Origin: Tipula vernalis
Lineage: Eukaryota > Arthropoda > Insecta > Diptera > Tipulidae
Assembly (NCBI GenBank): GCA_958295665.1
Contig: OY282560.1
Location: 42,285,044 to 42,349,043 of the forward strand
DNA length: 64,000 bases
Direction: 5' to 3'
A program made the translations under genes and the position numbers. The notes below the pieces were generated by a model. The model made no database searches, was not told where the DNA came from, and was given only the letters and a program-made list of their open reading frames with translations. This document shows, piece after piece, positions 11,108 to 22,299 of this stretch (its first letter is position 1; every line of letters begins with the position of its first letter).

Positions 11108-12013
11108 AACTTTCTTCGAAATGTACGGTATAGCAATTACAGGTCTCGTGGCCTATCATTTAAGGTATCAAGAACCGCAATCGGAGCACAATTGCAGATT
11201 TCGGATTTTTACAGCTCTGAATCGGCTGAGCTATAGTAAGGTGATTTTCTTCGAATCGAACTTTCTTCGAAATGTACGGTATAACAATTACAGGTCTCGT
11301 GGCCTATCATTTAAGGTATCAAGAACCGCAATCGGAGCACAATTGCAGATTTCGGATTTTTACAGCTCTGAATCGGCTGAGCTATAGTAAGGTGATTTTC
11401 TTCGAATCGAACTTTCTTCGAAATGTACGGTATAACAATTACAGGTCTCGTGGCCTATCATTTAAGGTATCAAGAACCGCAATCGGAGCACAATTGCAGA
11501 TTTCGGATTTTTACAGCTCTGAATCGGCTGAGCTATAGTAAGGTGATTTTCTTCGAATCGAACTTTCTTCGAAATGTACGGTATAACAATTACAGGTCTC
11601 GTGGCCTATCATTTAAGGTATCAAGAACCGCAATCGGAGCACAATTGCAGATTTCGGATTTTTACAGCTCTGAATCGGCTGAGCTATAGTAAGGTGATTT
11701 TCTTCGAATCGAACTTTCTTCGAAATGTACGGTATAACAATTACAGGTCTCGTGGCCTATCATTTAAGGTATCAAGAACCGCAATCGGAGCACAATTGCA
11801 GATTTCGGATTTTTACAGCTCTGAATCGGCTGAGCTATAGTAAGGTGATTTTCTTCGAATCGAACTTTCTTCGAAATGTACGGTATAACAATTACAGGTC
11901 TCGTGGCCTATCATTTAAGGTATCAAGAACCGCAATCGGAGCACAATTGCAGATTTCGGATTTTTACAGCTCTGAATCGGCTGAGCTATAGTAAGGTGAT
12001 TTTCTTCGAATCG
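11108..12013 (+). repeat. Run of six consecutive A monomers
   Basis: Starts at 11108, 11259, 11410, 11561, 11712 and 11863, each 151 bp. From the second onward they look identical by eye, all with TATAACAATT and TCTCGTGGCC; the first has TATAGCAATT. This is the longest pure A run in the window and behaves as a local 151-bp monomeric array. Confidence 0.95.
11259..11409 (+). repeat. Exemplar type A monomer (151 bp)
   Basis: This copy represents the A form common right of 10.1 kb. It starts AACTTTCTTCGAAATG, has the A-specific middle TCTCGTGGCC (positions ~48-57), then the core shared with B from about position 58 to 151. Three short dyads are visible: GCAAT-9-ATTGC (positions 70-88), AGCTC-10-GAGCT (106-125) and TTCGA-1-TCGAA, which straddles the junction into a following A. 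In this exemplar the lead-in to the shared ACAATTACAGG reads CGGTATA; many other A copies read TATAGCAATT instead of TATAACAATT. A monomers occur singly or in runs of up to six. The frame stops are not consistent with coding. Confidence 0.97.
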
Positions 12014-13082
12014 ATTTTTCTGTGAAATGTATGGAAATAATCAACCAATTTTAATGCGGTTTGGCATAACAATTACAAGTCCCGAGACCTATCATTTGAG
12101 GTATCAAGAACCGCAATCGGAGCACAATTGCAGATTTCGGATTTTTACAGCTCTGAATCGGCTGAGCTATAGTAAGGTGATTTTCTTCGAATCGATTTTT
12201 CTGTGAAATGTATGGAAATAATCAACCAATTTTAATGCGGTTTGGCATAACAATTACAAGTCCCGAGACCTATCATTTGAGGTATCAAGAACCGCAATCG
12301 GAGCACAATTGCAGATTTCGGATTTTTACAGCTCTGAATCGGCTGAGCTATAGTAAGGTGATTTTCTTCGAATCGAACTTTCTTCGAAATGTATGGTATA
12401 GCAATTACAGGTCTCGTGGCCTATCATTTAAGGTATCAAGAACCGCAATCGGAGCATAATTGCAGATTTCGGATTTTTACAGCTCTGAATCGGCTGAGCT
12501 ATAGTAAGGTGATTTTCTTCGAATCGAACTTTCTTCGAAATGTACGGTATAACAATTACAGGTCTCGTGGCCTATCATTTAAGGTATCAAGAACCGCAAT
12601 CGGAGCACAATTGCAGATTTCGGATTTTTACAGCTCTGAATCGGCTGAGCTATAGTAAGGTGATTTTCTTCGAATCGATTTTTCTGTGAAATGTATGGAA
12701 ATAATCAACCAATTTTAATGCGGTTTGGCATAACAATTACAAGTCCCGAGACCTATCATTTGAGGTATCAAGAACCGCAATCGGAGCACAATTGCAGATT
12801 TCGGATTTTTACAGCTCTGAATCGGCTGAGCTATAGTAAGGTGATTTTCTTCGAATCGAACTTTCTTCGAAATGTACGGTATAGCAATTACAGGTCTCGT
12901 GGCCTATCATTAAAGGTATCAAGAACCGCAATCGGAGCACAATTGCAGATTTCGGATTTTTACAGCTCTGAATCGGCTGAGCTATAGTAAGGTGATTTTC
13001 TTCGAATCGAACTTTCTTCGAAATGTACGGTATAGCAATTACAGGTCTCGTGGCCTATCATTTAAGGTATCAAGAACCGCAA

Positions 13083-13094
13083 TCGGAGTCGGAG
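13083..13094 (+). repeat. 6-bp tandem duplication in an A monomer
   Basis: TCGGAG is present twice in succession in A 13010, making it 157 bp. It is a single-copy event not seen elsewhere in the window. Confidence 0.9.
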
Positions 13095-13830
13095 CACAAT
13101 TGCAGATTTCGGATTTTTACAGCTCTGAATCGGCTGAGCTATAGTAAGGTGATTTTCTTCGAATCGAACTTTCTTCGAAATGTACGGTATAACAATTACA
13201 GGTCTCGTGGCCTATCATTTAAGGTATCAAGAACCGCAATCGGAGCACAATTGCAGATTTCGGATTTTTACAGCTCTGAATCGGCTGAGCTATAGTAAGG
13301 TGATTTTCTTCGAATCGATTTTTCTGTGAAATGTATGGAAATAATCAACCAATTTTAATGCGGTTTGGCATAACAATTACAAGTCCCGAGACCTATCATT
13401 TGAGGTATCAAGAACCGCAATCGGAGCACAATTGCAGATTTCGGATTTTTACAGCTCTGAATCGGCTGAGCTATAGTAAGGTGATTTTCTTCGAATCGAT
13501 TTTTCTGTGAAATGTATGGAAATAATCAACCAATTTTAATGCGGTTTGGCATAACAATTACAAGTCCCGAGACCTATCATTTGAGGTATCAAGAACCGCA
13601 ATCGGAGCACAATTGCAGATTTCGGATTTTTACAGCTCTGAATCGGCTGAGCTATAGTAAGGTGATTTTCTTCGAATCGAACTTTCTTCGAAATGTACGG
13701 TATAACAATTACAGGTCTCGTGGCCTATCATTTAAGGTACCAAGAACCGCAATCGGAGCACAATTGCAGATTTCGGATTTTTACAGCTCTGAATCGGCTG
13801 AGCTATAGTAAGGTGATTTTCTTCGAATCG

Positions 13831-13981
13831 AACTTTCTTCGAAATGTACGGTATAACAATTACAGGTCCCGAGACCTATCATTTGAGGTATCAAGAACCG
13901 CAATCGGAGCACAATTGCAGATTTCGGATTTTTACAGCTCTGAATCGGCTGAGCTATAGTAAGGTGATTTTCTTCGAATCG
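13831..13981 (+). repeat. A monomer with a B-like middle
   Basis: The length is that of A (151 bp) and it begins AACTTTC, but the middle reads AGGTCCCGAGACC and CATTTGAGG, which are B bases. The switch points lie between the shared ACAATTACAGG and the shared GGTATCAAG. The same structure recurs at 16186, 18424 and 20515, so one conversion event was later amplified with its HOR. Confidence 0.85.
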
Positions 13982-16185
13982 ATTTTTCTGTGAAATGTAT
14001 GGAAATAATCAACCAATTTTAATGCGGTTTGGCATAACAATTACAAGTCCCGAGACCTATCATTTGAGGTATCAAGAACCGCAATCGGAGCACAATTGCA
14101 GATTTCGGATTTTTACAGCTCTGAATCGGCTGAGCTATAGTAAGGTGATTTTCTTCGAATCGAACTTTCTTCGAAATGTACGGTATAGCAAATACAGGTC
14201 TCGTGGCCTATCATTAAAGGTATCAAGAACCGCAATCGGAGCACAATTGCAGATTTCGGATTTTTACAGCTCTGAATCGGCTGAGCTATAGTAAGGTGAT
14301 TTTCTTCGAATCGAACTTTCTTCGAAATGTACGGTATAGCAATTACAGGTCTCGTGGCCTATCATTAAAGGTATCAAGAACCGCAATCGGAGCACAATTG
14401 CAGATTTCGGATTTTTACAGCTCTGAATCGGCTGAGCTATAGTAAGGTGATTTTCTTCGAATCGAACTTTCTTCGAAATGTACGGTATAACAATTACAGG
14501 TCTCGTGGCCTATCATTTAAGGTATCAAGAACCGCAATCGGAGCACAATTGCAGATTTCGGATTTTTACAGCTCTGAATCGGCTGAGCTATAGTAAGGTG
14601 ATTTTCTTCGAATCGAACTTTCTTCGAAATGTACGGTATAACAATTACAGGTCTCGTGGCCTATCATTTAAGGTATCAAGAACCGCAATCGGAGCACAAT
14701 TGCAGATTTCGGATTTTTACAGCTCTGAATCGGCTGAGCTATAGTAAGGTGATTTTCTTCGAATCGAACTTTCTTCGAAATGTACGGTATAACAATTACA
14801 GGTCTCGTGGCCTATCATTTAAGGTATCAAGAACCGCAATCGGAGCACAATTGCAGATTTCGGATTTTTACAGCTCTGAATCGGCTGAGCTATAGTAAGG
14901 TGATTTTCTTCGAATCGATTTTTCTGTGAAATGTATGGAAATAATCAACCAATTTTAATGCGGTTTGGCATAACAATTACAAGTCCCGAGACCTATCATT
15001 TGAGGTATCAAGAACCGCAATCGGAGCACAATTGCAGATTTCGGATTTTTACAGCTCTGAATCGGCTGAGCTATAGTAAGGTGATTTTCTTCGAATCGAA
15101 CTTTCTTCGAAATGTACGGTATAACAATTACAGGTCTCGTGGCCTATCATTTAAGGTATCAAGAACCGCAATCGGAGCACAATTGCAGATTTCGGATTTT
15201 TACAGCTCTGAATCGGCTGAGCTATAGTAAGGTGATTTTCTTCGAATCGAACTTTCTTCGAAATGTACGGTATAACAATTACAGGTCTCGTGGCCTATCA
15301 TTTAAGGTATCAAGAACCGCAATCGGAGCACAATTGCAGATTTCGGATTTTTACAGCTCTGAATCGGCTGAGCTATAGTAAGGTGATTTTCTTCGAATCG
15401 AACTTTCTTCGAAATGTACGGTATAACAATTACAGGTCTCGTGGCCTATCATTTAAGGTATCAAGAACCGCAATCGGAGCACAATTGCAGATTTCGGATT
15501 TTTACAGCTCTGAATCGGCTGAGCTATAGTAAGGTGATTTTCTTCGAATCGAACTTTCTTCGAAATGTACGGTATAACAATTACAGGTCTCGTGGCCTAT
15601 CATTTAAGGTATCAAGAACCGCAATCGGAGCACAATTGCAGATTTCGGATTTTTACAGCTCTGAATCGGCTGAGCTATAGTAAGGTGATTTTCTTCGAAT
15701 CGATTTTTCTGTGAAATGTATGGAAATAATCAACCAATTTTAATGCGGTTTGGCATAACAATTACAAGTCCCGAGACCTATCATTTGAGGTATCAAGAAC
15801 CGCAATCTGAGCACAATTGCAGATTTCGGATTTTTACAGCTCTGAATCGGCTGAGCTATAGTAAGGTGATTTTCTTCGAATCGAACTTTCTTCGAAATGT
15901 ACGGTATAGCAATTACAGGTCTCGTGGCCTATCATTTAAGGTATCAAGAACCGCAATCGGAGCACAATTGCAGATTTCGGATTTTTACAGCTCTGAATCG
16001 GCTGAGCTATAGTAAGGTGATTTTCTTCGAATCGAACTTTCTTCGAAATGTACGGTATAACAATTACAGGTCTCGTGGCCTATCATTTAAGGTATCAAGA
16101 ACCGCAATCGGAGCACAATTGCAGATTTCGGATTTTTACAGCTCTGAATCGGCTGAGCTATAGTAAGGTGATTTTCTTCGAATCG

Positions 16186-16336
16186 AACTTTCTTCGAAAT
16201 GTACGGTATAACAATTACAGGTCCCGAGACCTATCATTTGAGGTATCAAGAACCGCAATCGGAGCACAATTGCAGATTTCGGATTTTTACAGCTCTGAAT
16301 CGGCTGAGCTATAGTAAGGTGATTTTCTTCGAATCG
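16186..16336 (+). repeat. A monomer with a B-like middle (HOR copy 1)
   Basis: AGGTCCCGAGACC and CATTTGAGG occur in an A-length monomer, the same chimera as at 13831. It sits immediately before the +4 B monomer, and that pair travels together through three HOR copies. Confidence 0.85.
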
Positions 16337-16489
16337 ATTTTTCTGTGAAATGTATGGAAATAATCAACCAATTTTAATGCGGTTTGGCATAACAATTACA
16401 AGTCCCGAGACCTATCATTTGAGGTATCAAGAACCGCAATCGGAGCACAATTGCAGATTTCGGATTTTTACAGCTCTGAATCGGCTGAG

Positions 16490-16499
16490 CTATATATAG
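16490..16499 (+). repeat. 4-bp TA expansion at the CTATAG site
   Basis: CTATATATAG in B 16337, the first of three copies carried by the 2.2-kb HOR (next at 18728 and 20819). Confidence 0.92.
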
Positions 16500-18423
16500 T
16501 AAGGTGATTTTCTTCGAATCGATTTTTCTGTGAAATGTATGGAAATAATCAACCAATTTTAATGCGGTTTGGCATAACAATTACAAGTCCCGAGACCTAT
16601 CATTTGAGGTATCAAGAACCGCAATCGGAGCACAATTGCAGATTTCGGATTTTTACAGCTCTGAATCGGCTGAGCTATAGTAAGGTGATTTTCTTCGAAT
16701 CGAACTTTCTTCGAAATGTACGGTATAGCAATTACAGGTCTCGTGGCCTATCATTAAAGGTATCAAGAACCGCAATCGGAGCACAATTGCAGATTTCGGA
16801 TTTTTACAGCTCTGAATCGGCTGAGCTATAGTAAGGTGATTTTCTTCGAATCGAACTTTCTTCGAAATGTACGGTATAACAATTACAGGTCTCGTGGCCT
16901 ATCATTTAAGGTATCAAGAACCGCAATCGGAGCACAATTGCAGATTTCGGATTTTTACAGCTCTGAATCGGCTGAGCTATAGTAAGGTGATTTTCTTCGA
17001 ATCGAACTTTCTTCGAAATGTACGGTATAACAATTACAGGTCTCGTGGCCTATCATTTAAGGTATCAAGAACCGCAATCGGAGCACAATTGCAGATTTCG
17101 GATTTTTACAGCTCTGAATCGGCTGAGCTATAGTAAGGTGATTTTCTTCGAATCGAACTTTCTTCGAAATGTACGGTATAACAATTACAGGTCTCGTGGC
17201 CTATCATTTAAGGTATCAAGAACCGCAATCGGAGCACAATTGCAGATTTCGGATTTTTACAGCTCTGAATCGGCTGAGCTATAGTAAGGTGATTTTCTTC
17301 GAATCGATTTTTCTGTGAAATGTATGGAAATAATCAACCAATTTTAATGCGGTTTGGCATAACAATTACAAGTCCCGAGACCTATCATTTGAGGTATCAA
17401 GAACCGCAATCGGAGCACAATTGCAGATTTCGGATTTTTACAGCTCTGAATCGGCTGAGCTATAGTAAGGTGATTTTCTTCGAATCGAACTTTCTTCGAA
17501 ATGTACGGTATAACAATTACAGGTCTCGTGGCCTATCATTTAAGGTATCAAGAACCGCAATCGGAGCACAATTGCAGATTTCGGATTTTTACAGCTCTGA
17601 ATCGGCTGAGCTATAGTAAGGTGATTTTCTTCGAATCGAACTTTCTTCGAAATGTACGGTATAACAATTACAGGTCTCGTGGCCTATCATTTAAGGTATC
17701 AAGAACCGCAATCGGAGCACAATTGCAGATTTCGGATTTTTACAGCTCTGAATCGGCTGAGCTATAGTAAGGTGATTTTCTTCGAATCGAACTTTCTTCG
17801 AAATGTACGGTATAACAATTACAGGTCTCGTGGCCTATCATTTAAGGTATCAAGAACCGCAATCGGAGCACAATTGCAGATTTCGGATTTTTACAGCTCT
17901 GAATCGGCTGAGCTATAGTAAGGTGATTTTCTTCGAATCGATTTTTCTGTGAAATGTATGGAAATAATCAACCAATTTTAATGCGGTTTGGCATAACAAT
18001 TACAAGTCCCGAGACCTATCATTTGAGGTATCAAGAACCGCAATCTGAGCACAATTGCAGATTTCGGATTTTTACAGCTCTGAATCGGCTGAGCTATAGT
18101 AAGGTGATTTTCTTCGAATCGAACTTTCTTCGAAATGTACGGTATAGCAATTACAGGTCTCGTGGCCTATCATTTAAGGTATCAAGAACCGCAATCGGAG
18201 CACAATTGCAGATTTCGGATTTTTACAGCTCTGAATCGGCTGAGCTATAGTAAGGTGATTTTCTTCGAATCGAACTTTCTTCGAAATGTACGGTATAACA
18301 ATTACAGGTCTCGTGGCCTATCATTTAAGGTATCAAGAACCGCAATCGGAGCACAATTGCAGATTTCGGATTTTTACAGCTCTGAATCGGCTGAGCTATA
18401 GTAAGGTGATTTTCTTCGAATCG

Positions 18424-18574
18424 AACTTTCTTCGAAATGTACGGTATAACAATTACAGGTCCCGAGACCTATCATTTGAGGTATCAAGAACCGCAATCGG
18501 AGCACAATTGCAGATTTCGGATTTTTACAGCTCTGAATCGGCTGAGCTATAGTAAGGTGATTTTCTTCGAATCG
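18424..18574 (+). repeat. A monomer with a B-like middle (HOR copy 2)
   Basis: Same chimera as at 16186, displaced by exactly 2,238 bp, again immediately upstream of the +4 B monomer. Confidence 0.85.
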
Positions 18575-18727
18575 ATTTTTCTGTGAAATGTATGGAAATA
18601 ATCAACCAATTTTAATGCGGTTTGGCATAACAATTACAAGTCCCGAGACCTATCATTTGAGGTATCAAGAACCGCAATCGGAGCACAATTGCAGATTTCG
18701 GATTTTTACAGCTCTGAATCGGCTGAG

Positions 18728-18737
18728 CTATATATAG
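18728..18737 (+). repeat. 4-bp TA expansion at the CTATAG site
   Basis: CTATATATAG in B 18575, 2,238 bp after the one at 16490. Confidence 0.92.
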
Positions 18738-20150
18738 TAAGGTGATTTTCTTCGAATCGATTTTTCTGTGAAATGTATGGAAATAATCAACCAATTTTAA
18801 TGCGGTTTGGCATAACAATTACAAGTCCCGAGACCTATCATTTGAGGTATCAAGAACCGCAATCGGAGCACAATTGCAGATTTCGGATTTTTACAGCTCT
18901 GAATCGGCTGAGCTATAGTAAGGTGATTTTCTTCGAATCGAACTTTCTTCGAAATGTACGGTATAGCAATTACAGGTCTCGTGGCCTATCATTAAAGGTA
19001 TCAAGAACCGCAATCGGAGCACAATTGCAGATTTCGGATTTTTACAGCTCTGAATCGGCTGAGCTATAGTAAGGTGATTTTCTTCGAATCGAACTTTCTT
19101 CGAAATGTACGGTATAACAATTACAGGTCTCGTGGCCTATCATTTAAGGTATCAAGAACCGCAATCGGAGCACAATTGCAGATTTCGGATTTTTACAGCT
19201 CTGAATCGGCTGAGCTATAGTAAGGTGATTTTCTTCGAATCGAACTTTCTTCGAAATGTACGGTATAACAATTACAGGTCTCGTGGCCTATCATTTAAGG
19301 TATCAAGAACCGCAATCGGAGCACAATTGCAGATTTCGGATTTTTACAGCTCTGAATCGGCTGAGCTATAGTAAGGTGATTTTCTTCGAATCGATTTTTC
19401 TGTGAAATGTATGGAAATAATCAACCAATTTTAATGCGGTTTGGCATAACAATTACAAGTCCCGAGACCTATCATTTGAGGTATCAAGAACCGCAATCGG
19501 AGCACAATTGCAGATTTCGGATTTTTACAGCTCTGAATCGGCTGAGCTATAGTAAGGTGATTTTCTTCGAATCGAACTTTCTTCGAAATGTACGGTATAA
19601 CAATTACAGGTCTCGTGGCCTATCATTTAAGGTATCAAGAACCGCAATCGGAGCACAATTGCAGATTTCGGATTTTTACAGCTCTGAATCGGCTGAGCTA
19701 TAGTAAGGTGATTTTCTTCGAATCGAACTTTCTTCGAAATGTACGGTATAACAATTACAGGTCTCGTGGCCTATCATTTAAGGTATCAAGAACCGCAATC
19801 GGAGCACAATTGCAGATTTCGGATTTTTACAGCTCTGAATCGGCTGAGCTATAGTAAGGTGATTTTCTTCGAATCGAACTTTCTTCGAAATGTACGGTAT
19901 AACAATTACAGGTCTCGTGGCCTATCATTTAAGGTATCAAGAACCGCAATCGGAGCACAATTGCAGATTTCGGATTTTTACAGCTCTGAATCGGCTGAGC
20001 TATAGTAAGGTGATTTTCTTCGAATCGAACTTTCTTCGAAATGCACGGTATAACAATTACAGGTCTCGTGGCCTATCATTTAAGGTATCAAGAACCGCAA
20101 TCGGAGCACAATTGCAGATTTCGGATTTTTACAGCTCTGAATCGGCTGAG

Positions 20151-20160
20151 CTATATATAG
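20151..20160 (+). repeat. 4-bp TA expansion in an A monomer
   Basis: CTATATATAG in A 20028, outside the B position that carries it in the HOR. It is either an independent expansion or a transfer by conversion. Confidence 0.9.
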
Positions 20161-20514
20161 TAAGGTGATTTTCTTCGAATCGATTTTTCTGTGAAATGTA
20201 TGGAAATAATCAACCAATTTTAATGCGGTTTGGCATAACAATTACAAGTCCCGAGACCTATCATTTGAGGTATCAAGAACCGCAATCGGAGCACAATTGC
20301 AGATTTCGGATTTTTACAGCTCTGAATCGGCTGAGCTATAGTAAGGTGATTTTCTTCGAATCGAACTTTCTTCGAAATGTACGGTATAACAATTACAGGT
20401 CTCGTGGCCTATCATTTAAGGTATCAAGAACCGCAATCGGAGCACAATTGCAGATTTCGGATTTTTACAGCTCTGAATCGGCTGAGCTATAGTAAGGTGA
20501 TTTTCTTCGAATCG

Positions 20515-20665
20515 AACTTTCTTCGAAATGTACGGTATAACAATTACAGGTCCCGAGACCTATCATTTGAGGTATCAAGAACCGCAATCGGAGCACAATT
20601 GCAGATTTCGGATTTTTACAGCTCTGAATCGGCTGAGCTATAGTAAGGTGATTTTCTTCGAATCG
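20515..20665 (+). repeat. A monomer with a B-like middle (HOR copy 3)
   Basis: Third amplified copy of the chimera first seen at 13831, placed 2,091 bp after the previous one and again directly before a +4 B monomer. Confidence 0.85.
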
Positions 20666-20818
20666 ATTTTTCTGTGAAATGTATGGAAATAATCAACCAA
20701 TTTTAATGCGGTTTGGCATAACAATTACAAGTCCCGAGACCTATCATTTGAGGTATCAAGAACCGCAATCGGAGCACAATTGCAGATTTCGGATTTTTAC
20801 AGCTCTGAATCGGCTGAG

Positions 20819-20828
20819 CTATATATAG
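20819..20828 (+). repeat. 4-bp TA expansion at the CTATAG site
   Basis: CTATATATAG in B 20666, 2,091 bp after the one at 18728. Confidence 0.92.
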
Positions 20829-22299
20829 TAAGGTGATTTTCTTCGAATCGATTTTTCTGTGAAATGTATGGAAATAATCAACCAATTTTAATGCGGTTTG
20901 GCATAACAATTACAAGTCCCGAGACCTATCATTTGAGGTATCAAGAACCGCAATCGGAGCACAATTGCAGATTTCGGATTTTTACAGCTCTGAATCGGCT
21001 GAGCTATAGTAAGGTGATTTTCTTCGAATCGAACTTTCTTCGAAATGTACGGTATAGCAATTACAGGTCTCGTGGCCTATCATTAAAGGTATCAAGAACC
21101 GCAATCGGAGCACAATTGCAGATTTCGGATTTTTACAGCTCTGAATCGGCTGAGCTATAGTAAGGTGATTTTCTTCGAATCGAACTTTCTTCGAAATGTA
21201 CGGTATAACAATTACAGGTCTCGTGGCCTATCATTTAAGGTATCAAGAACCGCAATCGGAGCACAATTGCAGATTTCGGATTTTTACAGCTCTGAATCGG
21301 CTGAGCTATAGTAAGGTGATTTTCTTCGAATCGAACTTTCTTCGAAATGTACGGTATAACAATTACAGGTCTCGTGGCCTATCATTTAAGGTATCAAGAA
21401 CCGCAATCGGAGCACAATTGCAGATTTCGGATTTTTACAGCTCTGAATCGGCTGAGCTATAGTAAGGTGATTTTCTTCGAATCGATTTTTCTGTGAAATG
21501 TATGGAAATAATCAACCAATTTTAATGCGGTTTGGCATAACAATTACAAGTCCCGAGACCTATCATTTGAGGTATCAAGAACCGCAATCGGAGCACAATT
21601 GCAGATTTCGGATTTTTACAGCTCTGAATCGGCTGAGCTATAGTAAGGTGATTTTCTTCGAATCGAACTTTCTTCGAAATGTACGGTATAGCAATTACAG
21701 GTCTCGTGGCCTATCATTTAAGGTATCAAGAACCGCAATCGGAGCACAATTGCAGATTTCGGATTTTTACAGCTCTGAATCGGCTGAGCTATAGTAAGGT
21801 GATTTTCTTCGAATCGAACTTTCTTCGAAATGTACGGTATAACAATTACAGGTCTCGTGGCCTATCATTTAAGGTATCAAGAACCGCAATCGGAGCACAA
21901 TTGCAGATTTCGGATTTTTACAGCTCTGAATCGGCTGAGCTATAGTAAGGTGATTTTCTTCGAATCGATTTTTCTGTGAAATGTATGGAAATAATCAACC
22001 AATTTTAATGCGGTTTGGCATAACAATTACAAGTCCCGAGACCTATCATTTGAGGTATCAAGAACCGCAATCGGAGCACAATTGCAGATTTCGGATTTTT
22101 ACAGCTCTGAATCGGCTGAGCTATAGTAAGGTGATTTTCTTCGAATCGAACTTTCTTCGAAATGTATGGTATAGCAATTACAGGTCTCGTGGCCTATCAT
22201 TTAAGGTATCAAGAACCGCAATCGGAGCACAATTGCAGATTTCGGATTTTTACAGCTCTGAATCGGCTGAGCTATAGTAAGGTGCTTTTCTTCGAATCG

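Larger units (their letters stand above)
12014..15702 (+). repeat. Mixed A-rich block, HOR poorly ordered
   Basis: Order: B-B-A-A-B-A-A(+6)-A-B-B-A-A(hybrid)-B-A-A-A-A-A-B-A-A-A-A. Runs of A lengthen to five (14163-14917). A copies 12859, 14163 and 14314 carry TATCATTAAAGG, a substitution later locked into the next HOR. The hybrid A at 13831 is the first of the B-like A copies that recur in the next block. A 12376 has a private GAGCATAATTG. Confidence 0.88.
15703..17940 (+). repeat. 2.2-kb HOR, copy 1 (2,238 bp, 14 monomers)
   Basis: Order: B-A-A-A(hybrid)-B(+4)-B-A-A-A-A-B-A-A-A. Defining marks are CAATCTGAGC at 15808, the B-like hybrid A at 16186, the 4-bp TA expansion at 16490, and TATCATTAAAGG in the A at 16703. 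The first four monomers and the +4 B recur 2,238 bp downstream with the same marks. Confidence 0.92.
17941..20182 (+). repeat. 2.2-kb HOR, copy 2 (2,242 bp, 14 monomers)
   Basis: Order: B-A-A-A(hybrid)-B(+4)-B-A-A-A-B-A-A-A-A(+4). It repeats the CAATCTGAGC mark (18046), the hybrid A (18424) and the +4 expansion (18728). It has one A fewer after the double B and one A more at the end; the extra A (20028) carries its own +4 expansion and ATGCACGG. The count of 14 monomers is conserved although the distribution of A copies differs. Confidence 0.9.
20183..22299 (+). repeat. 2.2-kb HOR, copy 3 (diverged, 2,117 bp)
   Basis: Order: B-A-A(hybrid)-B(+4)-B-A-A-A-B-A-A-B-A. One leading A is missing, the CAATCTGAGC mark is absent, and the tail carries an extra B. 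The hybrid A (20515), the +4 mark (20819) and the TATCATTAAAGG A (21032) are retained, 2,091 bp from those of copy 2. The final A has a private GGTGCTTTTC near 22284. Confidence 0.85.

Noticed and set aside
11231..11270. Heat-shock element from the TTC/GAA cluster at A junctions
   Set aside because: The TTC and GAA triplets lie next to each other or at irregular spacing and do not make three contiguous alternating 5-bp units. The cluster is simply the TTTCTTCGAA motif occurring twice.
11265..11281. Annotating a functional CENP-B box
   Set aside because: Two of nine essential positions are wrong and a match this good is likely by chance, so it is reported only as a weak finding.
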